Below, piece after piece: positions 7,454 through 15,409 of a DNA stretch of 64,000 bases (positions within the stretch are counted from its first letter, which is position 1; every line of letters starts with the position of its first letter). Origin of the DNA: Leifsonia psychrotolerans (lineage in GTDB: Bacteria > Actinomycetota > Actinomycetes > Actinomycetales > Microbacteriaceae); the NCBI RefSeq assembly GCF_013410665.1, contig NZ_JACCFM010000001.1:1054001-1118000 (forward strand), in the 5' to 3' direction. The position numbers and the translations under genes were made by a program. Below the pieces are notes generated by a model. It was not told where the DNA came from. It ran no database searches and was given only the letters and a program-made list of their open reading frames with translations.

Positions 7454-8605
7454 GTGGTATCGACGGGCACGTGGACCACTGTGCGCGGGGTGAGCGCCGC
7501 CGCGGTGACGCCCTTGGCCTCAATCCTTGGGTCGGGGCTGTTGATCATCGCGCCGATTCTCGAACGGGCGTTGGGCGTTTTCGCCGTCCTCGGGGCGATC
7601 GGTATCTGCGCCTTCGCGTGGCTTGTGGGCACCGTCATCCGACACAACGTCACCGTCGTCGGGCAGCAGAAGGCGGACGGAACTCTCAACCAGACAACGG
7701 CCCGAATCGGCCGGCTGGGCGATGGGGTGATCGTCTGTGCCTACGTCATCTCCGTCGCGCTGTACCTGCGCATCATGGCGCAGTATCTAGTGGGCTACTT
7801 CATCCCCACCGGCTCGGCGATACTGGAACCGATCATCGCCGGCCTTTCTGTGGTGTTGATCATCACCATCGGCATCTTGCGCGGATTCACGGGACTCGAT
7901 CGGCTCGACCGAATCTCGCTGGTCACGGTCCTGCTGCTCACCACCGTTCTCGGTGGTGTTCTTTTGTTTCACGATGGGGCCTTGTTCGGCTCGTCTTCTC
8001 TGCGTCTCCCACCCCTGCCACCGCTCGGGCCGTTGGAGGCGCTTCTGGTGCTCGGTGGCTTGGTGATCACCGTTCAAGGTTTTGAGACAGTGCGTTTTCT
8101 CGGCGACCACTACGACGCTCGTACCCTGGTGAGAGCCTCACGGGCGGCGCAGCTGGTGGCCGCATCCATCTATATCGGGTTTGTCGCCGTCGCGACCCCC
8201 GTCATGGGGCTTGGAACCGCTGCGGGTCCAGACACTACGCTGCTGAACATCACCGACCGAATCGCGCCGTGGTTGGCACTGCCGTTGGTTCTCTCCGCGG
8301 TGTTGAGCCAATTCAGTGCGGCCATCGCCGACACCGAGGCAGCACGAGGCAATCTCACAGGGTTGAGCAGATGGTTCCACGGAGCCCGGCCTTACCTGAT
8401 CAGTGGCGTGGCGGCGATTGCGATCGCCGCCGTCGTGCCCACCTTCACGCTGGTCACAGTCGCCTCCCGCGCGTTCGCCGCGTACTACGCGGTGGAGGCC
8501 ATTATCGCCTTCCGGACGTGCTCCGGATTCCTTCGGAAAAGCGGGTTTGCCGCGCTCGCTGTGCTGCTCGTCGCGATCACACTCTTCGCGCAACCCGCCA
8601 GCTAA
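7454..8605 (+). CDS. APC-like multi-spanning membrane transporter, substrate unknown
   Basis: A 383-residue integral membrane protein with about ten hydrophobic segments. The opening (SAAAVTPLASILGSGLLIIAPIL) and overall layout suggest the amino acid-polyamine-cation superfamily, in a shortened and divergent form. No substrate can be assigned. The GTG start lacks a ribosome-binding site and lies just past a short in-frame leader ORF, so translation may be coupled. Confidence 0.65.
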   Translation: MVSTGTWTTVRGVSAAAVTPLASILGSGLLIIAPILERALGVFAVLGAIGICAFAWLVGTVIRHNVTVVGQQKADGTLNQTTARIGRLGDGVIVCAYVISVALYLRIMAQYLVGYFIPTGSAILEPIIAGLSVVLIITIGILRGFTGLDRLDRISLVTVLLLTTVLGGVLLFHDGALFGSSSLRLPPLPPLGPLEALLVLGGLVITVQGFETVRFLGDHYDARTLVRASRAAQLVAASIYIGFVAVATPVMGLGTAAGPDTTLLNITDRIAPWLALPLVLSAVLSQFSAAIADTEAARGNLTGLSRWFHGARPYLISGVAAIAIAAVVPTFTLVTVASRAFAAYYAVEAIIAFRTCSGFLRKSGFAALAVLLVAITLFAQPAS

Positions 8606-8850
8606 TCCGTCGGTGCGGGAGTGAAAGCGGCATTCAGAAATGGCTCCTGCGCCCGGGAGAGGCGATCCGCTGGCGAAGTGCCAGAGGTTTGCCGTTATCC
8701 TCGAAGAGGGCGACGAGCCCTCGCGCTCTGCGCGCGCAGAGAGATCGGCGTTGTGCCCCGCGAGAGGTGAGAGACCTCACTCTCCCGCGGGAGGCGTACA
8801 GACAAGACAGCGCGGGGCGCTGTAGGCATCATGAGAGTTTAGGGACAGAC
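8606..8850 (+). ncRNA. Hairpin-rich leader of ettA (candidate structured RNA)
   Basis: This 245-bp stretch has no convincing gene but holds a run of hairpins on the plus strand: CTGGC/GCCAG (8670-8684), GAGGGC/GCCCTC (8706-8722), CTCTGC/GCAGAG (8726-8741) and a 9-bp stem with one bulged G (8762-8784), before a G/C-rich segment and the ettA ribosome-binding site AGGGA at 8841. The spacing fits an attenuator or translational control element, or a small RNA of its own. The pairings were read by eye, and random stems are common at this GC content. Confidence 0.4.
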
Positions 8851-10533
8851 GTGGCCGAATTTATTTACTCGATGGTCCGAGCGCGCAAAGCGGTCGGCGA
8901 AAAGCTTATTCTCGACGACGTCACAATGTCGTTCTTTCCTGGTGCCAAGATCGGCGTCGTCGGTCCGAACGGTGCGGGAAAATCCACGATCCTGAAGATC
9001 ATGGCCGGGCTCGACACCCCGAGCAACGGTGAGGCCAAGCTGACCCCTGGCTACACCGTCGGCATCCTGATGCAGGAGCCGGAGCTCGATGAGACCAAGA
9101 CCGTTCTTGAAAACGTGCAGGAAGGCGTGGGCGAGATCAAGGCCAAGGTCGACCGGTTTAACGCGATTTCGTTGGCGATGGCGGAGCCGGATGCTGACTT
9201 CGATACGCTGCTCGCTGAAATGGGGGTTCTGCAGGAAGAGATCGATCACGCCGATGCGTGGGATCTTGACTCCCAGCTTGAACAGGCCATGGATGCCCTG
9301 CGCACCCCGCCGGGCGACTACGCGGTCGGCAACCTGTCGGGCGGTGAGAAGCGCCGCGTCGCTCTGTGCAAGCTTCTTCTGCAGAAGCCCGACCTGCTGC
9401 TTCTCGACGAACCGACTAACCACCTCGACGCCGAAAGCGTGTTGTGGCTCGAGCAGCACCTCGCCAAGTATCCCGGCGCCGTACTGGCCGTCACTCACGA
9501 CCGGTATTTTCTCGATCACGTTGCCGAGTGGATCGCCGAGGTCGACCGCGGGCACCTGTACCCCTACGAAGGCAACTACTCGACCTACCTCGAGAAGAAG
9601 CAGGAACGTCTGCAGGTGCAGGGCAAGAAGGACGCGAAGTTGTCGAAGCGCCTGGCCGAGGAACTCGCCTGGGTGCGCTCGAACGCAAAGGGCCGCCAGG
9701 CCAAGTCGAAGGCGCGTCTCGCACGCTACGAAGAAATGGTCACCGAGGCCGAACGCACCAGAAAACTCGACTTCGAAGAGATCGTGATTCCGGTGGGACC
9801 GCGTCTGGGGGCGCAGGTCATCGATGCGAAGAAGCTGCAGAAGGGCTTCGAAGGACGTGTGCTCATCAACGACCTCAGCTTCACGCTGCCGCGTAACGGC
9901 ATCGTCGGAGTAATCGGCCCCAACGGTGTTGGTAAGACGACACTGTTCAAGACGATCGTCGGTCTCGAGCCGCTCGATTCCGGTGATTTGAAGATCGGAG
10001 AGACCGTCGAGATCTCCTATGTCGACCAGAGTCGTGGCGGCATCGACCCCAACAAGACCTTGTGGGAGGTCGTCTCAGACGGTCAGGACTACATCCAGGT
10101 CGGCAAGACCGAAATTCCCTCCCGCGCCTACGTGTCGACCTTCGGGTTCAAGGGGCCCGACCAGCAGAAGAAGGCTGGAGTGCTCTCGGGAGGTGAGCGC
10201 AACCGCTTGAACCTGGCGCTCACGCTCAAGCAGGGCGGCAACCTGCTGCTGCTCGACGAACCGACAAATGACCTTGACGTCGAGACCCTCGGTTCCCTCG
10301 AGAACGCTCTTTTGGAATACCCGGGTTGTGCCGTGGTCATCACCCACGACCGGTGGTTCCTTGACCGTATCGCCACTCACATTCTGGCCTACGAGGGTAC
10401 CGAGGAAGACCCGGCGAACTGGTACTGGTTCGAGGGCAACTTTGAGTCCTACGAGGAGAACAAGATTGAACGCCTCGGTGCGGATGCCGCGAAGCCTCAC
10501 CGTTCCGCTTACCGCAAGCTCACACGCGACTAA
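8851..10533 (+). CDS. ettA: ABC-F protein EttA, energy-dependent translational throttle
   Basis: A 560-residue soluble protein with two ABC ATPase domains and no membrane part. Walker A motifs are GPNGAGKST (near residue 37) and GPNGVGKTT (near 356); signatures are LSGGEKRRV and LSGGERNRL; both switch regions read LLDEPTN, and the inter-domain linker is the long charged helix typical of ABC-F. EttA binds the ribosomal E site and gates the first elongation step according to the ATP/ADP ratio. I place the start at GTG 8851 (MAEFIYSMVRARK), as in the family, with AGGGA 5 nt before it. A thioesterase gene follows after 11 bp. Confidence 0.95.
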   Translation: MAEFIYSMVRARKAVGEKLILDDVTMSFFPGAKIGVVGPNGAGKSTILKIMAGLDTPSNGEAKLTPGYTVGILMQEPELDETKTVLENVQEGVGEIKAKVDRFNAISLAMAEPDADFDTLLAEMGVLQEEIDHADAWDLDSQLEQAMDALRTPPGDYAVGNLSGGEKRRVALCKLLLQKPDLLLLDEPTNHLDAESVLWLEQHLAKYPGAVLAVTHDRYFLDHVAEWIAEVDRGHLYPYEGNYSTYLEKKQERLQVQGKKDAKLSKRLAEELAWVRSNAKGRQAKSKARLARYEEMVTEAERTRKLDFEEIVIPVGPRLGAQVIDAKKLQKGFEGRVLINDLSFTLPRNGIVGVIGPNGVGKTTLFKTIVGLEPLDSGDLKIGETVEISYVDQSRGGIDPNKTLWEVVSDGQDYIQVGKTEIPSRAYVSTFGFKGPDQQKKAGVLSGGERNRLNLALTLKQGGNLLLLDEPTNDLDVETLGSLENALLEYPGCAVVITHDRWFLDRIATHILAYEGTEEDPANWYWFEGNFESYEENKIERLGADAAKPHRSAYRKLTRD

Positions 10534-10544
10534 GCGGCTCAGCA

Positions 10545-11021
10545 ATGAAATTGCATGTGCCCATTCGGTTGCGATGGTCTGACCTCGACGCCTACGGTCA
10601 CGTGAACAATGCCGAGATGCTGCGTCTCCTTGAGGAGGCGCGCATCTTGGCGTTCTGGGCCGATGACGAAGCAACATTGTCCGCCATCGGCGCGAGCACA
10701 GCGGTACTTGACGGTCGACCCGGCTCCGACACCCTGACCTTGATCGGTCGCCAGGAGATCGAATACCTCGCACCGGTGCCGTACCTGCGCGCTCCACTGG
10801 ATGTCCGGCTGTGGCTCGGCAAACTCGGTGGCGCCAGTCTGGACGTCTGCTACGAGGTCTGGAGCCCCACCGAAACGACTCCGGCCGTGCTCTATTCCCG
10901 AGCGACGACGACAATCGTTCTCGTCGACGCCACCTCACAGCGCCCGCGACGGATCAATGACATCGAACGGGCGGCCTGGTTGCCCTACCTCGAAGACCCG
11001 GTTGCCTTCGCACGACGCTGA
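10545..11021 (+). CDS. Acyl-CoA thioesterase, 4HBT hotdog fold
   Basis: A 158-residue hotdog-fold protein of the 4-hydroxybenzoyl-CoA thioesterase type. The motif RWSDLDAYGHVNNAEML near residue 9 carries the family's catalytic Asp and the HVNN turn, followed by the long helix LLEEARILAFW. It would hydrolyse acyl-CoA thioesters in the cytoplasm; chain length is unknown. It follows ettA closely and is convergent with tesB. Confidence 0.87.
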   Translation: MKLHVPIRLRWSDLDAYGHVNNAEMLRLLEEARILAFWADDEATLSAIGASTAVLDGRPGSDTLTLIGRQEIEYLAPVPYLRAPLDVRLWLGKLGGASLDVCYEVWSPTETTPAVLYSRATTTIVLVDATSQRPRRINDIERAAWLPYLEDPVAFARR

Positions 11022-11062
11022 CACGGTGCCGCTTGACCCGGGCTAGCGTCCGACGTCCCTTC

Positions 11063-11938
11063 TCAGTCGGCATTTGTCGGCACACGAAGCATTGCCTCTT
11101 GGGCCACAGTTGCGAGAAGAGCGCCATCTCGGCTGAAGATGCTTCCGGTAGAAAGTCCTCGACCACTTTGGGCTGAGGGGGAGTCCTGCACGAACAGAAC
11201 CCACTCGTCGGCGCGTCCGAATCGATGCCACCACATTGCGTGGTCGAGGCTGGCTGCCTTCAGCCCCCGTGTTGCCCAGGCAACGCCATGTTTACGCATA
11301 ATCGGTTCGATGATCGAATAGTCGCTCGCGTACGCCAGCGCTGCGCGGTGCAGGTTGGGATCGTCGGGAAGCGGGTCGAAGGTCTTCATCCACACGGCCT
11401 GACGAGAGGTGTGCTCGCCGTCGACGGTGAGGTAGATCGGAGAAGGGACGTGTCGAATGTCAAAGGGACGTTCATTCGCCCAGTAGCGCGCGATCGAGTG
11501 GTCGACCAGCGCTAGGGACTCGGCCGCTGAGGGCAGCGACTCAGGATCCGGAATATCGGTGGGCATCTCGACGTGGTGCTCGAGCCCTTCGTCCTCGTCT
11601 TGAAACGACGCGATCGCCGAGAGGATCGGCAGGCCGTTCTGATACGCCTGAGTGCGTCGGGTCGAAAAGGAGCGGCCGTCGTGGATGCGGTCGACCGAGA
11701 ACGTGATCGGGTGGTTGACGTCGCCGGGGCGCAGAAAATAGCCGTGCATTGAATGCACGCTACGATCATCGGCCACGGTGCGCATGGCGGCAATCAACGA
11801 CTGAGCAAGCACCTGACCGCCGAAAACACGCCCGAGCGGCATCCACTGCGACGGGCCGGTGAAGATGTCTTCGTTGGTGCGGGCACCCGTATCCGTCAGA
11901 TCCAACGCGGCCAGAAGACCGTGCATCGGCGTGTTCAT
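11063..11938 (-). CDS. tesB: Acyl-CoA thioesterase II
   Basis: A 291-residue double-hotdog thioesterase that cleaves medium- and long-chain acyl-CoA. The N-terminal half has the family sequences RVFGGQVLAQSLIAA and HSMHGYFLRPGD, and the C-terminal half DHAMWWHRFGRADEWVLF with GSIFSRDGALLATVAQEAMLR near the end. The start has a strong GAGGAGG site. The family Asp-Gln-Thr triad should be present (Asp of SLDHAMW), though I placed it only by motif. Confidence 0.93.
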   Translation of the reverse strand: MNTPMHGLLAALDLTDTGARTNEDIFTGPSQWMPLGRVFGGQVLAQSLIAAMRTVADDRSVHSMHGYFLRPGDVNHPITFSVDRIHDGRSFSTRRTQAYQNGLPILSAIASFQDEDEGLEHHVEMPTDIPDPESLPSAAESLALVDHSIARYWANERPFDIRHVPSPIYLTVDGEHTSRQAVWMKTFDPLPDDPNLHRAALAYASDYSIIEPIMRKHGVAWATRGLKAASLDHAMWWHRFGRADEWVLFVQDSPSAQSGRGLSTGSIFSRDGALLATVAQEAMLRVPTNAD

Positions 11939-12006
11939 GCTGCCTCCTCAGGCTCGCGTGGCGAATGCGTCGTGAACTGCACGCCACCTTGGTAGTTTAG
12001 GAGGAG

Positions 12007-12696
12007 ATGAGCCAATCATTTTCTCTCCAAGATTCCCAGTCCCTTGCCGACCTGCATGTGTATCTTTCGCGTGCGAGCCGGGTTGAAGACGGGGCGGTAC
12101 GACTGATCTCCGCGTCGGGCGTGCTCGCCGTCTACTCGGCGATCCTCTATCCGCGCGGCTTGCTCGATGGCAGCCCCACGGTGTTGGGCCTGCGTACCTT
12201 CGCGCTGAGTGAACCCATTGAACTCGATGTTGTCGTTCCCATCCGGTCGCTTCTCGACCGGGTCGCCCGTCTCAACGCGCGTGCGGGATCCCCGGCGGAG
12301 GCCCCGGATGGGCCGCTGAAGATTGCCGTTCCGCTGCAGGTGAGCACGGTCACCTGGGCGGGCATCTCACCGCCCAAGGGGGGCTGGCACACGCAGGGCG
12401 AGACGGATGCCGCACGTCTCGAGGCCGCGGCGCGCGCAGGCATCGACGAGGTGGCCAGCGCGATTCCGACGGGAACCGGGGAGCAGATCGTTCAGCGGGT
12501 GCGTTCTGAGGTGTGGAGCCGTCCCATCGAGGGCCTCGAGTTCGTTCCTGCGGGCGCCGGTTTCGCCGCATTCAGCCTCGGCTTTTTGTCGAACGGAGAG
12601 TCCGTCTCACTGTTTGAAACGGGACCCTGGACTCGTTTGACAACGAGCCGCGGCCATGTTCTCGTGCGCCGCAAAGCCTGGACGCTGAAGGGCTAG
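12007..12696 (+). CDS. Conserved actinobacterial protein of unknown function
   Basis: A 229-residue cytoplasmic protein with no membrane segment and a good AGGAGGAG site. It resembles conserved hypotheticals I have seen in Microbacteriaceae (FALSEPIELDVVVPIRSLLDR; WAGISPPKGGW; a C-terminal FETGPWTRLTTSRGHVLVRR), but I know of no function. It runs divergently from tesB with 68 bp between start codons. Confidence 0.75.
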   Translation: MSQSFSLQDSQSLADLHVYLSRASRVEDGAVRLISASGVLAVYSAILYPRGLLDGSPTVLGLRTFALSEPIELDVVVPIRSLLDRVARLNARAGSPAEAPDGPLKIAVPLQVSTVTWAGISPPKGGWHTQGETDAARLEAAARAGIDEVASAIPTGTGEQIVQRVRSEVWSRPIEGLEFVPAGAGFAAFSLGFLSNGESVSLFETGPWTRLTTSRGHVLVRRKAWTLKG

Positions 12697-12754
12697 TCTC
12701 CGGCGTCGTGCACGAGAGCGAGTGTCGGTGCGAGAGACGGAACAGATTTTCCTT

Positions 12755-12800
12755 GCGGGTGCGTGCTCACGCGTTTAGTCTCGTGAACATGCGCACCCGC
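12755..12800. promoter_or_regulatory. Nested inverted repeat upstream of the ABC exporter operon
   Basis: GCGGGTGCG (12755-12763) is mirrored by CGCACCCGC (12792-12800), with a second, inner pair TCACG/CGTGA (12767-12771, 12782-12786). No T-tract follows. It ends 39 bp before the ABC ATPase start, a place suited to a repressor operator or an mRNA leader hairpin. Confidence 0.4.
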
Positions 12801-12839
12801 TAGAGCTGGTTGCCTCACGGCTAGATACGGGGGAAGACG

Positions 12840-13790
12840 ATGGCTGACCCGGCAATCCTGACGCACTCACTGACGAAGAAGTATGGCGCTGTCACCGCGG
12901 TGCACGAGATGGATCTGGAAGTCAAAACAGGCGAAGTGTTTGGTTTCCTCGGCCCGAATGGTGCCGGTAAATCAACGACGATCCGTACGCTGCTCGACCA
13001 GATCCGGCCCACCGTGGGCTCGGCGACGATCCTCGGCCTGGACTCGCACACCGACAGCCTGGCCATCCGGCGCCGCGTCGGCTACGTCCCGGGGGACCTC
13101 GCCCTGTATCCCAACCTGACGGGGAGAGAGACGATTCGCTATTTTGCGCGTCTCCGCGGCGGCGTCGAGCAGGCCGTCGTGGATGAGCTTGCGCAGCGAC
13201 TCCAGGCCGACCTGACGAAGAAGGTGAAAGACTATTCGACCGGCAACCGGCAGAAGATCGGGCTGATTCAAGCGTTCATGCACCGGCCAGAGCTGCTCAT
13301 TCTCGACGAACCCAACGCAGGGCTCGACCCGCTGATGCAACAGGAGTTCCTGACACTGCTTGCCGAGGCGCGTGAGAGAGGAAGCACGGTCTTTCTGTCC
13401 TCCCACACCCTGTCCGAGGTCGAGCGCATCGCAGATCGGGTGGGCATCATTCGCGACGGGCGTCTGATCGTCGTTGAACGGATCGACGATCTCAAACGCA
13501 AGGCTGTGCGACGCCTCGACTTCGAGTTCGCCCAGCCTCTCGCGGCCGACACTTTCGCAGGTGTGACCGGCGTGCGTGAGGTAACGGTCGACGGCACGCA
13601 CGTTCACATCTCCTATGAGGGGCCCGTGACGGATGTGCTTCGCGCGGCGACGACTTACGAAGTGCTGAATCTGACCAGTCGAGAGGAGGACTTGGAGGAG
13701 ATCTTCCTGGCCTACTATCGCGGTGACGAGGCTGACGCCGTAGGCGAGGCCTCGGCCTCGCAGGCTGAGTCGACGAATCATGTTCGCTGA
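12840..13790 (+). CDS. ABC-2 type exporter, ATP-binding subunit
   Basis: A 316-residue ATPase with Walker A GPNGAGKST near residue 39, a YSTGNRQKIGL signature in place of LSGGQ, Walker B LLILDEPNAGLDP and the switch His in LSSHTLSEVERI. A C-terminal extension after about residue 215 is typical of DrrA/NatA-like exporters. It energises the two permeases that follow, the first overlapping it by 11 nt. The substrate is unknown; related systems export antibiotics, lipids or ions. Confidence 0.92.
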   Translation: MADPAILTHSLTKKYGAVTAVHEMDLEVKTGEVFGFLGPNGAGKSTTIRTLLDQIRPTVGSATILGLDSHTDSLAIRRRVGYVPGDLALYPNLTGRETIRYFARLRGGVEQAVVDELAQRLQADLTKKVKDYSTGNRQKIGLIQAFMHRPELLILDEPNAGLDPLMQQEFLTLLAEARERGSTVFLSSHTLSEVERIADRVGIIRDGRLIVVERIDDLKRKAVRRLDFEFAQPLAADTFAGVTGVREVTVDGTHVHISYEGPVTDVLRAATTYEVLNLTSREEDLEEIFLAYYRGDEADAVGEASASQAESTNHVR

Positions 13791-14556
13791 ACTGCTGCGC
13801 CATGAGTTGAGGGAGCGTCGCTGGTCGGCACTGTTCCTGGGCCTGATCCTCGCGGGGATGAGCGTGCTCATCTTCGCGCTGACCTCGAGTCTCAGCACGG
13901 CGATCGCACAAATGACCGGCAGTTTTCCCCCGGCGCTGACGGCGTTCATCGGTGGGGGAAGCGCGGGTGGGTACGCCGTCGGGGAGCTCTTCAACCTGGT
14001 TGCGCCAGCGGCCCTGGTCGGTTACACGATTGCGGTGGGCGGATCAACGATCGCGGGCGAGGAAGAGAAGGGCACCATGTCAATGCTCTCGGCACAGCCC
14101 CTCACCCGAACGTCGATCGTGACCTCGAAGGCGCTCGCCCTGCTCGCCGGCCTGCTCGGAGCAGGCCTGCTGCTGTGGGCGGGCGCAGTCATCTCCTCGT
14201 CGGCTTCTGGCATCGGCCTCGAACTGGGCGGGCTCACCGCCATCTGCATCCATCTGCTGCTCCTCGCGGTTGCCTTCGGGGCGATCGCGATCGCGGTCGG
14301 CGCGCTCACCGGACGTTCGGGGCTGTCGAGTGGGCTTGCTGCGGGCCTGGCCGTCGTCGCCTACGCGTCGAACGCGATGCTGCCGCTGGCGAACCTGGCC
14401 ACCTGGGCGAAACTCAGCCCCTGGTACTACTTTGCCGGGAGTAATCCCCTGAGCACCGGGATCAATGGCTGGAACCTGCTGGTGCTTGCGGGGATTGCCG
14501 CCGTCGCCCTGGTCATTGCGTACCTCGGCTTCGCCCGGCGCGATCTGAGGGGATGA
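13780..14556 (+). CDS. ABC-2 exporter permease, first subunit
   Basis: A 258-residue membrane protein with six hydrophobic segments. The cytoplasmic loop EEEKGTMSMLSAQPLTR is the coupling region seen in ABC-2 permeases. It overlaps the ATPase gene by 11 nt, so translation is coupled. Confidence 0.87.
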   Translation: MFAELLRHELRERRWSALFLGLILAGMSVLIFALTSSLSTAIAQMTGSFPPALTAFIGGGSAGGYAVGELFNLVAPAALVGYTIAVGGSTIAGEEEKGTMSMLSAQPLTRTSIVTSKALALLAGLLGAGLLLWAGAVISSSASGIGLELGGLTAICIHLLLLAVAFGAIAIAVGALTGRSGLSSGLAAGLAVVAYASNAMLPLANLATWAKLSPWYYFAGSNPLSTGINGWNLLVLAGIAAVALVIAYLGFARRDLRG

Positions 14557-14560
14557 CGCC

Positions 14561-15409
14561 GTGACTTCAGCACACAGCTCGACCGCGAGGGGACGGCCGA
14601 TGGCGATCATCCGCCGTGCGACATTCTCGACGCTCATCGGCAAAGCGGTCACGGACCGCGCCCCGCTGGCCGCCGTTGCGTCCTTCTACATTCTCGTCAT
14701 CGGTGCGCTGATCGGCCTACTGTGGCCACCGCTTCGGGAGGCGTTCCAGACTATGCCTCCGGCCATGACAGACCTGGTTGCCGCGATTTCCGGTGGAACG
14801 GATCTCTCAACGTCGACGGGATGGGCGAATGCCGAACTGCTCTCCGTACTCGCCCCGGCCGCCGCGATCGTGGTTGGCGTGATGAGCGCGGCCGCGGCAT
14901 CCGCGGGCGAAGAAGAGAACAAGACCCTCGGGCTAAACCTGAGTACGCCGATCGGCCGCAGTGCTTTTCTGACCGCAAAGATCATCGGCATGGGCGTGCT
15001 TGTTGTGATCGTCGCCGTCTGTGTCGGGCTCGGCCTTCTGCTCGGCACTGCGATCGGCACGCTCGGATTCACCACGGCGGGCATGACCGGCGCCGCGGCG
15101 CACACGCTTCTTCTCGGCATCCTGTTCGGAACGCTCGGGTTTCTCATCGGGGCGGCGACGGGGAGCAAACGGCTCGCGACCCTGGTGCCGACGGTGGTCG
15201 CGGTGCTGGCCTTCGCCGCCAACACCTTCCTGCCGCTGAACGCGTCGCTCGCGGTTGGCCAGAAGTTCAGTCCCTGGTACTACTACCTCTCCTCAGATCC
15301 GCTCGCCCACGGGGCGAACGGCGGCCATCTGGCGTTACTCGCCGGCGTAAGCCTCGCACTCGCGGTGGCTGCGGTGCTTGTGTTCCGCACGCGCGATCTG
15401 CGCGGCTAA
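14561..15409 (+). CDS. ABC-2 exporter permease, second subunit
   Basis: A 282-residue membrane protein with six segments, related to the preceding permease: both carry a GEEE-(K/N)KT-type loop, the pair LSPWYYF and FSPWYYYLSSDPL, and end in ARRDLRG and RTRDLRG. The two probably arose by duplication and form a heterodimer. The GTG start lies 4 nt after the previous stop. It overlaps the end of the convergent pucR-type gene by 4 bp. Confidence 0.87.
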   Translation: MTSAHSSTARGRPMAIIRRATFSTLIGKAVTDRAPLAAVASFYILVIGALIGLLWPPLREAFQTMPPAMTDLVAAISGGTDLSTSTGWANAELLSVLAPAAAIVVGVMSAAAASAGEEENKTLGLNLSTPIGRSAFLTAKIIGMGVLVVIVAVCVGLGLLLGTAIGTLGFTTAGMTGAAAHTLLLGILFGTLGFLIGAATGSKRLATLVPTVVAVLAFAANTFLPLNASLAVGQKFSPWYYYLSSDPLAHGANGGHLALLAGVSLALAVAAVLVFRTRDLRG

